DNA of 64,000 bases from Nocardioides soli (GTDB taxonomy: Bacteria; Actinomycetota; Actinomycetes; Propionibacteriales; Nocardioidaceae): the NCBI RefSeq assembly GCF_014191495.1, contig NZ_JACHWR010000001.1, forward strand, positions 2,046,001 to 2,110,000. Reading direction: 5' to 3'. The first letter of the stretch is position 1, and the number at the start of each line of letters is the position of its first letter. This document shows positions 25,867-34,850 of the stretch, piece after piece. The notes under the pieces are model-generated. The model saw nothing but the letters and a program-made list of their open reading frames with translations. It did not search any database and was not told the DNA's origin. The position numbers and the translations under genes were made by a program.

Positions 25867-25916
25867 CGAGCTCACCTGGGGAGGGGCAGCTCCGTCTTCA
25901 TCCCGTGATGAAGCGT
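25867..25916. other. Copy 2 of a two-copy structured element
   Basis: The stretch aligns with 6951-7000 at about 40 of 50 positions without gaps, sharing CGAGCTCACC, GGGGAGG and a TCATCCC/TGATGA hairpin. The hairpin stem CTTCATC/GATGAAG here equals CCTCATC/GATGAGG in the other copy, a compensatory pair change. A CCTCCC upstream can pair with GGGGAGG. Confidence 0.5.
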
Positions 25917-25978
25917 CGTCACGGGCGGGCGGACCCCACCGCGAGATCGGTGGAACGAGCGAACCCGGCGAAATAGAA

Positions 25979-26018
25979 ACAAGCCGCGCTGGTGTCTCGG
26001 GTCACCAGCGCGGCTTGT
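25979..26018 (-). terminator. Strong terminator downstream of the surface-protein gene
   Basis: A perfect 16-bp stem (ACAAGCCGCGCTGGTG with its complement at 26003-26018) encloses an 8-nt loop. On the minus strand a T-rich tail (TTCTATTTCG) follows, so it most likely ends the 26230-32313 transcript. Confidence 0.7.
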
Positions 26019-26229
26019 GAGAACGACTGTAGCCACCCGGACGACACCGTCCAAGCGACTCGCAGTCGTCTTGCGGAAACCTTGCGATTGGGCGATTCGG
26101 GCGCCCGGCGAAGCCGGATCAGGGGCGTGCGGCGCGGCGGAAGTGCCGCACGTGGCGGGCCGCCGAGCGGCGGGACCCGCCCGGTCCGGGCGGCCGGAGT
26201 GGCCGTCCCGGACCGGGTCTGGTCCAGCC

Positions 26230-29200
26230 TCAGGCCCGGCCGGTCCGCCGGCTGCGCCACACGAGCGTCGCGCCGCCCGCGCACAGCACCGCGGCGAGCC
26301 CGAGGAGGCCGAGCGCGGGGCCGCCCAGGTTGGGCAGGATCCCGTCGTCCCCCGCGCCGGCGCCGGTGCCGGCGACATCGCCGTCCTCGCCGTCGCCCTT
26401 GTCGCCGCGGCCATCGAGGTTGCCGTCGACGGTGCCGTCGAAGGTGTTGACCACGGTCACCTCACGGTCCCGGTCGACGACGACCTTGCCGTCGGCCTTG
26501 CCGTCCTTCGGCTTGCCCTCCTGGAAGGTGACCGTCGCCGCCTTCGGCACGTCCACCTCCGTGATCGTGCACGTGGCGCCGAGCGGCACCTCGATCGTGC
26601 GGCTCCGGCCGTCACGGAGCTCGAACGCCGCGTCGCGGTCGCGGAGCTCGACCGGGCCGAGGTCGGTGGTGCAGGTGACCTCGAAGGAGTACGGCCCGGC
26701 CGGTCCGTCGACGACCTTCTTCGTCACGACGAGCTCGGCGGCGTCGAACCGGTTGTCGATCCCGATCGTGCCCGGCTGGGTGCCGAGCACCAGCGGTGCC
26801 GCGGGACCGGCGTGGTCGACGACCGACGCGGTCGCGCCGCCCTGGTCCGTCTCGACCGCCCAGCACTCCGCGCCGACCGGCAGGTCCGGAACCGTCACCG
26901 GCTTGCCGGCGGCGATCGTGAACGGCGCGTCCGTGAGGATCGGGGTCTTGACCCCGCCCTGCGGCAGCACGCACGTCACGGCGACCTGGAACTCCCGCCC
27001 GGCGGCGTACCGCGCGGCGTCGCCCGTGACGACCTTGTCGAGCACCACGGAGGTCAGGTCGAACGTGTTGACGACCTTGATCTCCAGGTCCTGGAGGTCG
27101 CTGGGAGTCCCCGGCAGCACGGTCACGCCCGTGTCGAAGGACCCGGCGCTCACCGTGTGGCCGCTCGCACCGCCGGTCCCGGTCTCCACCGCCCAGCAGC
27201 GAGCGCCGGCCGGCAGAAGGAGCGGGTCGCCCGCCTGGTCGCGCACCTGGATGCGCTCACCGCCGCGGATCGCGAGGGTGCCGGAGTAGAGCACGTTCGT
27301 CGGGGCGCCGATGGCGCAGGTCACGGCCACGTCGAACACCGCACCGGTGGCGTACGACGCGGTCGCGCCCGCCCCGGCGAGGGCCTTGCTCAGCGCGATG
27401 GTGCCGGCCGAGAACTCGTTGGTGAACGTGGCCCGGACCGTGTTGTCGTCGGCGTTCTCGACGATGGTCACCGTCACCGGCGCCGGCGTGGCGTCGGCGC
27501 CGCCGGCGTCGGTCTCCGTGACCGTGCACTCGGCGCCGATCGGGAGCAGCAGCGGGACGTCCGCGACCAGCTCCGGCTCACCGGCCGGGCGCGGCACCGT
27601 GACCGTCACCGGGGCGATGGCCTCGCCCTGGAACGTGCACGCCACCTCGTACTCGAACGGGCCCTTCGGCAGCTTCTCACCGGTGCCGGTGATCCGCTTC
27701 AGGATCTGCAGGTGGCCCTGGTCGAAGGTGTTGGTGACGGTCAGCGACAGCGTCCCGGTGGCGCCGGCGGTGACCAGCAGACCGGCCGACGGATCCACGT
27801 CGGAGGAGGTCGCGCCGCCGTCGTCCAGCTCGGTGGCGGTGCAGGTCGAGCCGACGGGCGCGTCGAGCGTCTCGCTGTCGTCGCCGACCAGATCGACGGT
27901 CACGGGGAACCCGGTGGCCGTCACGCCGTCCATGGCGCAGGTGACCTCGATGGGATACGTCGTGTCCGCGCCGTACGCCTTGGCGTCACCCTCGACGAGC
28001 TTGGCGACCTCGATCTCCGCGAGCGGGTAGCTGTTGGTGACCGTGACGCTCGCCGCCGGGGCCGGGTCGGACCCGAGCTGCGGGTCGATCGTGACGACCG
28101 CGGGGTCGTCCTCGGGGTAGTTGGTGACACCCCCGTAGGCGTCGGCCTCCCACACCTCGCAGGTCGCGCCGCCGGGCAGCCCGGTGACCTCGTCGGACTC
28201 ACCCGGTCGCAGCGTGAGCGTGCCCGACGCGACGACCTGGGCCGGGTTGCCGATCGGCTCGATCTCGCAGGAGTAGTCGATTTCGAACTCCCGGTCGTCC
28301 ACCGGCAGGTCGCCGGGGTTGGCCAGCAGCTCCTTCTCGACGTGCAGCGTGCCGTACGCCGTCGCGACGCCGACCTGGATCGGCTCCGTCGGCGGCAGCA
28401 CCCGGGTGCTGCCGTTCGCGCGCTTGGTGGTCTCGGCGTGCCCGAAGGAGTTCCACGCGATCGTCGGGTCGGCGACCTGCGCGACCTCGAGCGGGGTGTT
28501 CATCGAGAACGAGATGCTCACCCCGGCCCCCGGCGCCAGCGGCGTGCCCCAGTGGACCCGCATCTGGGCCGCGACCACGTCGGCGCTGAAGTCGTCGGCC
28601 CACATCTCCGGACCGCACGCGTTCGTCATCGAGAGGTCGGCCGTGCAGACCCCCGCCTCGCTGTCGGCGTAGGTCGTGGTCAGCGCGCCGCTGCCGACGA
28701 GCACGGGCTCGGTGGCCAGCCGCGGACGGTTGTCCCACTGGGTGCCGCGGTCGGTGCCGCTGAGCACGACGCCCTTGTCGCCCTGCACCGGGAACCGGTC
28801 GATGATGCGCATGTCGGTGGCCGGCTCGGTGCCGGCGTTCACCATGCGGAGCAGGTAGTCGTAGCGGTCGCCCGGGTTGACCAGCGCGACGCACGGGTAT
28901 GCCGTGTAGGTCCGGCCGCCCTCGGTCAGCGAGGGGCAGACCGAGGCACCGACGGCCACCGGCTCGTGGTTGCGGTTGTCCCACCAGCCGAGCGCGTCGT
29001 TGCCCGCGACCCACTTGCGGGCCTCGAAGGCCGCGCCGGCCTTGGTGGTGACCGCCGCCGAGTCGGTGCACCAGGTACCGGTACCGAAGGTGCCGTCGGT
29101 CGAGGTGCCGGTGCCGGCCGCGCAGGCCAGGTCGTCGGCCGACGAGGAGGCACCCATCCGGTTGGTGTTGACCAGGCCCTCGGTCACGCCGGGGGCGAGC

Positions 29201-32200
29201 CGCACCTGGATCTCGATCGCGAACCTCGCACCGGGCCGCATCACCCAGTCGCCGAACGACCAGTGCAGCTCGGAGATCCGGCCGGCGTCGCTCGTCGTGG
29301 TGAACGTCGGCGTCGGCGGGTCCTCGGTGCCGGCGGGCACCTGCACGTCGACGATCCGGTACCCGACGCCGGACTGGTAGCTCTCGTCGAAGGTCAGGCC
29401 CGCGGGCAGCAGGTCGGTGACGACCACGTTCGGCAGGTCGGCCGTGCCGGAGTTGGTCACCTCGAGACGGAAGGGTGCGTTCTCACCGGGGGCGATGGCG
29501 CTGTTCGGCGTCTTCTCGACGTCGAGCTGCGGGTCGCCCTCGACCAGGTCGAGGGTGGCCTCGACCGGGTCGATCGGGGCGAGCGTGCCCGGGGTCTGCA
29601 GCCGTGTCTCGTAGCCGGCGGTCGCGCTGTTGTCGAGCTCGGCCGGCGGCATGGCCTCGGCGTCCGAGCGCAGCGTGCTGCGCGGGTGCACGTCGAGCAC
29701 CACGGCACCCGTGCAGTTCGTCGGCGTCGGCGTGCCCTCGCAGGGACGCAGGGAGTAGCCGCCGTCGGAGTTCGTGAACGTCAGCCGCACGCCGATGACG
29801 TCGCCGGCCGCGACGCCGGCCGGGAGGGCGTAGCCGCTCGAGACCGGCGTGCCGGTCACCCAACCGCCGTCGGTCAGCGCGTCGACCTGGAGCCGGTTGG
29901 CGCCGATCGGGTAGGTCACGGAGCGCACCTGCCCGAAGTTGACGGCGTCGAAGAAGTCGGCGTCCGCATCGGTGATCTGGAGCCGCTTCGCGCTCATGTT
30001 GCCGGTGTTGGCGACGGTCAGACGTACCTGCGCGGTCTGCTGCGGGACGCCGGGGATCGGCGCCGGCAGCTGACCGGGCGAGATCGACTTGTTGAGCACC
30101 GCGCCGCTCGCGGCCGGGGCGGTGGTCACCTCGGCCGAGCAGACCGCGGGACCGGTCCAGCCGACCGCACCGGCGGCGAAGCAGTTGCTCAGCGTGACGC
30201 CGTCTGGCACGCCCGCGCGGCGCTCCGTGACCAGGTCGACGAAGACCCGCTTGGTCGGGGTGAGCTCACCGTCGACGAGGGCGCGGACGCCGGTGGCCCG
30301 GGCCAGCAGGGCCGTGTTGCCGGCGGCGTACGGGACCCAGGTGTCCGCGTCGGGGTCGAAGACCTCGAGGTCGACGTCCGGCGTGCCGGCGTCCTTGCGG
30401 ACGGCGGCGGAGACCAGCGACAGCACGGTGAACGGGTTGTCGGTGGTGCGCGGCTTGCCGGCGCCGTCGGTCGGCGGGTCGTTGAGGACCGGGTCGACGA
30501 GCGGGACGTTGCCGTTGTTGGTCAGCGTCAGCGTGAACGGGATCGGCTGGCCCGGGGGCACGGAGGTCTGGCCGACCGACTTCACGCCGCTGCCGCCGGC
30601 GGAGCGGGCCTCGACGGGCAGCGACGCGCAGGCGTTGCCGGACGTGGTGCCGGTGCTGTCGGAGGTGTCCGCCTGGGCGCGGTACGCCGCGCAGTTGACG
30701 ACGCCCGGCGACGTGCCGTTGGGCAGGTCGTCGTTGGTGACATCGTCGTTGAGCGTGCCGTGCACGTCGAGGTACGCCGTGGCGCCGATCGCGATCGAGG
30801 GCTTCCCGTCGCCGTCGACACCGGTGTAGACGACCTCGATGCTCTTCACGCGGGTGCCGGTCCGGCTGATGTCGACGGTGGCGGTGGCGGAGAGGTCCTG
30901 CTCGAGGTCGGCGCTGCCGTCGTCGTACTTCACGACCAGGTGCGCGGTCGTGGCACCGGTCGGGAAGCGCAGCCGCACCTTCGTCAGGTCGAGCTTGTCG
31001 AACTCCGACGTCGCGGCTCCGGCGTCGGGCTCCGTGATCCGGATGTGCCGGAGCGGGAAGGCCGAGTCATTGCGCACGGACACGGTCGCGGAGACCGGGG
31101 AGTCCTCGCCGACCACGGCGTACTCGCCGGTGTCGCGGGTGAAGTTGCCGTTGGTGTCGGCGAAGAAGGACTTCTGGGTGTGCACGAGCACGGTGTCGGG
31201 CAGCACGTCGAAGGGCGCGCACACCGAGGCGCCGCTGGTCAGGGTGTCGGTCTCGTCGACGGCGCCGGGCACGGCGCAGTTGCTCACGGTGAGCTTGGTC
31301 GTCGGCGTGAGGTCGTCGCCGCTGGAGCGCAGGGTGTCGCGGAGCGCGAGGCCGAGGCGGACCTGGCCGCCGGTCGCGTCGTACGGCAGCGGGTCGCCGG
31401 AGCTGTCGGTGAAGACCACGCGGACCCCGGTGACGGCACCTGCCGTCACGCCGCCGGGCAGGGCGAGCGCGCCGGCGGCCGAGGCGACCGCGCCGGCCGA
31501 CCAGTCGGACTCGGCGGCGCAGCTCGAGCCGGCGGCGGTGCACACCAGCAGCTGGGCGCGGTCCGCACCGGCCGGGAAGGAGAGGAGCTCGACGCCGGTG
31601 AGGTCGAAGTGCTCGTACGTCGCCGGCGTCACGTCGGTGACCCGCAGCTCGGCGACGCTCACCGAGCTCGACGAGGCGTTGCGCACGCCGAGGGTGACGG
31701 TGGTCTGCTCGCCGCTGCCGGCGATGGCCGAGCCGTCGGCCCAGGTCTTCGTCGCGACCGGCTTGACCTCGCGCGGCACCGAGACCGGGAGCACGTTCTC
31801 GTCGAAGTCCTCGGGCGCGTTGTCGGCGACGGTGGTCGCCCGGTTGGTGATCTCCGCGCCGTCGAGCATCGTGGTGTTGGCGGGCAGGCGCATGCCGATG
31901 TCGAAGGCCCGGGTGGCGCCGTCGTTGAGGCCGATCGCGCCGACCGGCTCCTGCAGCGGCTCGATGAAGCGGACCGTCAGGGTGCGCGTCGGCGCGTCGT
32001 AGTCGACCTCACGGGTCTCGGTCGACGGGGGCAGCGAGGTGACATCCAGCCCCGGGGGCAGCACGTCGGTCACCGTCTGGTTGACGCAGCCGGTCGTCAG
32101 GCCGGAGCACCGAACGGTCAGCGTGTAGGTGAACTGCGCACCCGGGGTCACCGTCGACCCGTCGAGGCTGCTCTCCTTGGTGATACCGACCTGTGACTGC

Positions 32201-32313
32201 GCGGGCGCCGCGTCGGCCACCCCGATCGGTCCGGTCGTCATCACCGCCAGCGCCATCGCGGCCGCTGCGAGCACTCTGGTCGCGAGTGTCCTCCGTCGCC
32301 GGGTCTTGCCCAT
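26230..32313 (-). CDS. Giant surface protein with DUF11-like and six DUF5979-like repeats
   Basis: The preferred start is ATG 32313, which has GGGGA upstream; ATG 32328 adds five residues. The 2,027-aa product has a basic n-region and signal peptide ending near ADAAPAQ. A long region of DUF11-like, isopeptide-type beta-sandwich domains (VTDVLPPGLDVTSLPPS; VVVTDLLPAGLTFDES) follows. Then come six roughly 100-aa repeats of DUF5979 type, each ending in a C-x-V/A-x-E and VTVTN/VVNTF motif. The tail is ILPNLGGPALGLLGL, a membrane segment and RRTGRA, a sortase-like signal with Leu in place of Thr. It is probably a cell-wall adhesin or fibre. Confidence 0.88.
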   Translation of the reverse strand: MGKTRRRRTLATRVLAAAAMALAVMTTGPIGVADAAPAQSQVGITKESSLDGSTVTPGAQFTYTLTVRCSGLTTGCVNQTVTDVLPPGLDVTSLPPSTETREVDYDAPTRTLTVRFIEPLQEPVGAIGLNDGATRAFDIGMRLPANTTMLDGAEITNRATTVADNAPEDFDENVLPVSVPREVKPVATKTWADGSAIAGSGEQTTVTLGVRNASSSSVSVAELRVTDVTPATYEHFDLTGVELLSFPAGADRAQLLVCTAAGSSCAAESDWSAGAVASAAGALALPGGVTAGAVTGVRVVFTDSSGDPLPYDATGGQVRLGLALRDTLRSSGDDLTPTTKLTVSNCAVPGAVDETDTLTSGASVCAPFDVLPDTVLVHTQKSFFADTNGNFTRDTGEYAVVGEDSPVSATVSVRNDSAFPLRHIRITEPDAGAATSEFDKLDLTKVRLRFPTGATTAHLVVKYDDGSADLEQDLSATATVDISRTGTRVKSIEVVYTGVDGDGKPSIAIGATAYLDVHGTLNDDVTNDDLPNGTSPGVVNCAAYRAQADTSDSTGTTSGNACASLPVEARSAGGSGVKSVGQTSVPPGQPIPFTLTLTNNGNVPLVDPVLNDPPTDGAGKPRTTDNPFTVLSLVSAAVRKDAGTPDVDLEVFDPDADTWVPYAAGNTALLARATGVRALVDGELTPTKRVFVDLVTERRAGVPDGVTLSNCFAAGAVGWTGPAVCSAEVTTAPAASGAVLNKSISPGQLPAPIPGVPQQTAQVRLTVANTGNMSAKRLQITDADADFFDAVNFGQVRSVTYPIGANRLQVDALTDGGWVTGTPVSSGYALPAGVAAGDVIGVRLTFTNSDGGYSLRPCEGTPTPTNCTGAVVLDVHPRSTLRSDAEAMPPAELDNSATAGYETRLQTPGTLAPIDPVEATLDLVEGDPQLDVEKTPNSAIAPGENAPFRLEVTNSGTADLPNVVVTDLLPAGLTFDESYQSGVGYRIVDVQVPAGTEDPPTPTFTTTSDAGRISELHWSFGDWVMRPGARFAIEIQVRLAPGVTEGLVNTNRMGASSSADDLACAAGTGTSTDGTFGTGTWCTDSAAVTTKAGAAFEARKWVAGNDALGWWDNRNHEPVAVGASVCPSLTEGGRTYTAYPCVALVNPGDRYDYLLRMVNAGTEPATDMRIIDRFPVQGDKGVVLSGTDRGTQWDNRPRLATEPVLVGSGALTTTYADSEAGVCTADLSMTNACGPEMWADDFSADVVAAQMRVHWGTPLAPGAGVSISFSMNTPLEVAQVADPTIAWNSFGHAETTKRANGSTRVLPPTEPIQVGVATAYGTLHVEKELLANPGDLPVDDREFEIDYSCEIEPIGNPAQVVASGTLTLRPGESDEVTGLPGGATCEVWEADAYGGVTNYPEDDPAVVTIDPQLGSDPAPAASVTVTNSYPLAEIEVAKLVEGDAKAYGADTTYPIEVTCAMDGVTATGFPVTVDLVGDDSETLDAPVGSTCTATELDDGGATSSDVDPSAGLLVTAGATGTLSLTVTNTFDQGHLQILKRITGTGEKLPKGPFEYEVACTFQGEAIAPVTVTVPRPAGEPELVADVPLLLPIGAECTVTETDAGGADATPAPVTVTIVENADDNTVRATFTNEFSAGTIALSKALAGAGATASYATGAVFDVAVTCAIGAPTNVLYSGTLAIRGGERIQVRDQAGDPLLLPAGARCWAVETGTGGASGHTVSAGSFDTGVTVLPGTPSDLQDLEIKVVNTFDLTSVVLDKVVTGDAARYAAGREFQVAVTCVLPQGGVKTPILTDAPFTIAAGKPVTVPDLPVGAECWAVETDQGGATASVVDHAGPAAPLVLGTQPGTIGIDNRFDAAELVVTKKVVDGPAGPYSFEVTCTTDLGPVELRDRDAAFELRDGRSRTIEVPLGATCTITEVDVPKAATVTFQEGKPKDGKADGKVVVDRDREVTVVNTFDGTVDGNLDGRGDKGDGEDGDVAGTGAGAGDDGILPNLGGPALGLLGLAAVLCAGGATLVWRSRRTGRA

Positions 32314-32617
32314 CCCTGTTCCCCACATCCGTGTCGCCGTAGCCTTCCGAGCGTCGGACGCAAGGGTCCGACCGCTGCTAGAGACCCCTGATCTACGGGT
32401 TCCTTACGGCTTCCGCACACCCGGGAGCATGCGGTCTAGACCGTCACTGTCGAACCCGCGAACGAGCGGGTGAACCAGTGGGTGAATCCCGCCCTCCTGT
32501 GGTCCGATCGGGGGCAAGCACCCTCGTCGAGGGGGATGCTGACGGAGGCTGTGTCCACGTCACGGCGCCGTGGCGTAGATGACCCCGACACCAGGCGCCA
32601 TGAGGAGATCGACCCCG

Positions 32618-34285
32618 ATGACCGCGTTCTTGGAACGTGAGTCCGCCAGTGACCTCGACCTGATCTCCGCTGCTCGGAGCGGAGACGACGAGGCCGTGGC
32701 GGAGCTCTACGTGCGGCACCACGACGCGGCGGCCCGGTATGCCCGTGGACTGGCCGATCCCACGACCGCGGAGGATCTGGTCGCCGAGGCGTTCGCCAAG
32801 CTGCTGGAGAGCATCCGGGCCGGGGGTGGCCCGTCCGTGGCGTTCCGTCCCTACCTGCTCCGGACGGTCCACAACGTCTACGTGAACCACGTGCGCCGCG
32901 ACAGCCGGCACGCCTGGGTCGAGGACGCCGACGAGCTCGACGCCCCGCTGCCCGACGCGACGGAGCAGCGCCAGGAGTCCGTGGTCCTCGCGAACGCCTT
33001 CGCGGCACTGCCCGAACGGTGGCAGGCCGTGCTGTGGCACACGGCCGTCGAGGGCGAGGACCACGAGACGGTCGGGCGGCTGCTCGGGCTAAAGGCGAAC
33101 GCGGTCGCGGCCCTGGCCTTCCGGTCCCGCGAGGGCCTGCGGAGCGCCTACCTCGAGGCGCACCTGGGCGCCGTGCGCGACGAGGCCTGCCGGCCCTTCC
33201 GGGACCAGCTCGCGCCGTACGTGCGCGGTCGGGTGCGCGGTCGGCGGCGGCAACGACTCGAGGAGCATCTCGCCGGATGCCCCGACTGCACGGCGGGCTT
33301 CCTCGAGCTCAACGCGCTCGGCACCGACCTGGGTGCCGTGCTCGCCCCGGCCCTGCTGGGGGCATCGGCGGCGGCGTACGTCGGGACCACGGCCGGTGCG
33401 GGCACCGGCGTCGGCGTCGGGCTGTTCGGGGGCCGCGGCCTGCGCACGTCGCTGGCCGTGGCCGGTGCGGTGGCCGCCGTGGCCGCCCTCGCGGGCATCG
33501 GCTTCGCGCTGCTCGCGCAGGGCGACGAGCCGGACGACACGATCTCCGCCGGCCCGCCCGGGCAGAGCGCGGGCACCGTCCCGGCTCCGGAGGCCAGCGC
33601 CCCGTCCGCCTCGCCGACGTCCGCGTCGGCCGAGTCGACGATCACCTTCCCGCCCCCGGCGGAGGCGACCGCCCCCGCGCTGGTGCCCACCCGCACCCCG
33701 GCGCCGTCGACCCGCCCGGACCCGAGGCCGACCTCGGAGCCCAGCACGACACCGAGCCCGACCGCCAGGCCGAGCTCGAGCCCGACGCCGACCGCCACGC
33801 CGACGTCGCCCCCCGTCGTGCCGCCCGCCCTGGAGCCGAGCGAGACCCCGACGGAGACGCCCAAGGAGACGCCGACCGAGACCCCGACGGAGACGCCCCC
33901 GGTCGACCCGAAGACCCAGGAGGACCTGGCGATCGGCTCCGGCTCGCACACCTACTACGGCCCGCACCACCACGTGCAGATGTCGGTCGCGGCGCTGCTG
34001 GATCCCACCGTCATCACGCTCCGCGTGCACCGCCTCGAGAGCTTCTGGGTGCACGACGAGTCGTCGTACCTGCCGATGGCGGAGCCGGACTCGCCGTGCG
34101 TGCAGCGGCACATCGACGGTGACCTCTCGGAGCTGACCTGCCGGATCTCGGTCTCACCGCCACGGCAGGGCATCTTCGCGATCGACCTCGTCGTCGCCGG
34201 CGAGCTCGACGTCGTCGCCCGGGTCTCGGCCGCCGACAACGCCGACCCGAATCCGGACAACGACGAGCTCGAGTTCCGGAGCTGA
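32618..34285 (+). CDS. ECF sigma factor fused to zinc-finger anti-sigma, membrane segment and outer domain
   Basis: From ATG 32618 (GAGGAG upstream; ATG 32579 also possible) the roughly 555-aa protein holds sigma region 2 (AELYVRHHDAAARYARGLAD, FRPYLLRTVHNVYVNH) and region 4 (ALPERWQAVLWHTAVEGEDH). A ZAS-type zinc finger (HLAGCPDC, HxxxCxxC) and one membrane helix (SLAVAGAVAAVAALAGIGFAL) follow. Next are a Pro/Thr/Ser linker with TPTETP repeats and a C-terminal outer beta domain. Sigma and anti-sigma are therefore one polypeptide spanning the membrane. It is divergent from the giant surface protein, its likely target. Confidence 0.85.
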   Translation: MTAFLERESASDLDLISAARSGDDEAVAELYVRHHDAAARYARGLADPTTAEDLVAEAFAKLLESIRAGGGPSVAFRPYLLRTVHNVYVNHVRRDSRHAWVEDADELDAPLPDATEQRQESVVLANAFAALPERWQAVLWHTAVEGEDHETVGRLLGLKANAVAALAFRSREGLRSAYLEAHLGAVRDEACRPFRDQLAPYVRGRVRGRRRQRLEEHLAGCPDCTAGFLELNALGTDLGAVLAPALLGASAAAYVGTTAGAGTGVGVGLFGGRGLRTSLAVAGAVAAVAALAGIGFALLAQGDEPDDTISAGPPGQSAGTVPAPEASAPSASPTSASAESTITFPPPAEATAPALVPTRTPAPSTRPDPRPTSEPSTTPSPTARPSSSPTPTATPTSPPVVPPALEPSETPTETPKETPTETPTETPPVDPKTQEDLAIGSGSHTYYGPHHHVQMSVAALLDPTVITLRVHRLESFWVHDESSYLPMAEPDSPCVQRHIDGDLSELTCRISVSPPRQGIFAIDLVVAGELDVVARVSAADNADPNPDNDELEFRS

Positions 34286-34418
34286 CGCTGGTCCAGTCCA
34301 GTCGGCAGGGTTCACCGAACGCCGTAAGCAACGGCGCGCTCGCGGGTCCTTCTCGGGCCGGCGCCGCACCGTCCCCACGGCGGCGTCGGCCGCTTGACGT
34401 GCAGGAGGACAGGCAGCC

Positions 34419-34586
34419 GTGGAAGCAGAGGACAACCGGGCCGTGCAGGAGATCATCGAGTCGCTGGAGCCGGGAGAGCGGGCGGCCGTCTTCGCGCTGT
34501 GGGCCGACGAGCTCGGCCGCGGCTGGGTCCCGAAGCGCACCGATCTCGAGGCCGCGCTCCACGTCGTCCGCAGCAGACGGCCATGA
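34419..34586 (+). CDS. 55-aa small protein, coupled to the next gene
   Basis: GTG 34419 follows a GGAGG site. The product (VEAEDNRAVQEIIESLEPGE, then RAAVFALWADELGRGW and a basic tail) is compact and helical. Its stop overlaps the next ATG as ATGA, a clear sign of translational coupling. No family is recognised. Confidence 0.6.
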   Translation: MEAEDNRAVQEIIESLEPGERAAVFALWADELGRGWVPKRTDLEAALHVVRSRRP

Positions 34587-34834
34587 GCCTGCACGACCGG
34601 ATCGACGAGCAGATCGAGGAGCTGAGCCGGGGCCGGCTGGCCTTCGACGTCCGTGAGCGGCGGCTGACCGGGCGGGGTGCCGACGGCGACGTGGCGCACG
34701 AGCTCGAGATCTCCGAGGTCGAGCTCCGCGGGCTGCTCCAGCGGCTTCTCCTCGACGCCCCGCAGCCGCTGGACGACGAGCCGCTCACCGTCGCCGTACG
34801 TCTGCTGCTCGACCACCTCGACGAGCGGCTCTGA
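34583..34834 (+). CDS. 83-aa small helical protein
   Basis: ATG 34583 overlaps the preceding stop by 4 bp. The product starts MSLHDRIDEQIEELSRG and has a helical C terminus with VELRGLLQRLLLDAPQP and LTVAVRLLLDHLDERL. Both small genes follow the ECF gene on the same strand and end 16 bp from the convergent LuxR gene. Function unknown. Confidence 0.6.
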   Translation: MSLHDRIDEQIEELSRGRLAFDVRERRLTGRGADGDVAHELEISEVELRGLLQRLLLDAPQPLDDEPLTVAVRLLLDHLDERL

Positions 34835-34850
34835 CCCTGGATACCCGGCG

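Larger units (their letters stand above)
25485..26229. other. 745-bp gene-poor stretch
   Basis: The cold-shock leader occupies the left end (hairpin at 25532-25548). Beyond it no frame looks coding on either strand. It holds copy 2 of a structured element (25867-25916), a 16-bp terminator stem (25979-26018) and a weaker hairpin near 26127-26152 (GTGCGGC/GCCGCAC). An unannotated RNA between about 25750 and 25980 is possible but unproven. Confidence 0.6.

Noticed and set aside
25867..25916. Known riboswitch (c-di-AMP, cobalamin, TPP, Moco) before the cold-shock gene
   Set aside because: None of the conserved cores of these classes was found, and the element is far from and not clearly co-transcribed with the cold-shock gene. 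It is kept only as an unassigned structured element.
26017..32196. A 2,059-codon open frame on the plus strand
   Set aside because: It is exactly antisense to the giant surface-protein gene, has no ribosome site, and its translation is a low-complexity Arg/Gly/Val pattern typical of the opposite strand of high-GC genes.
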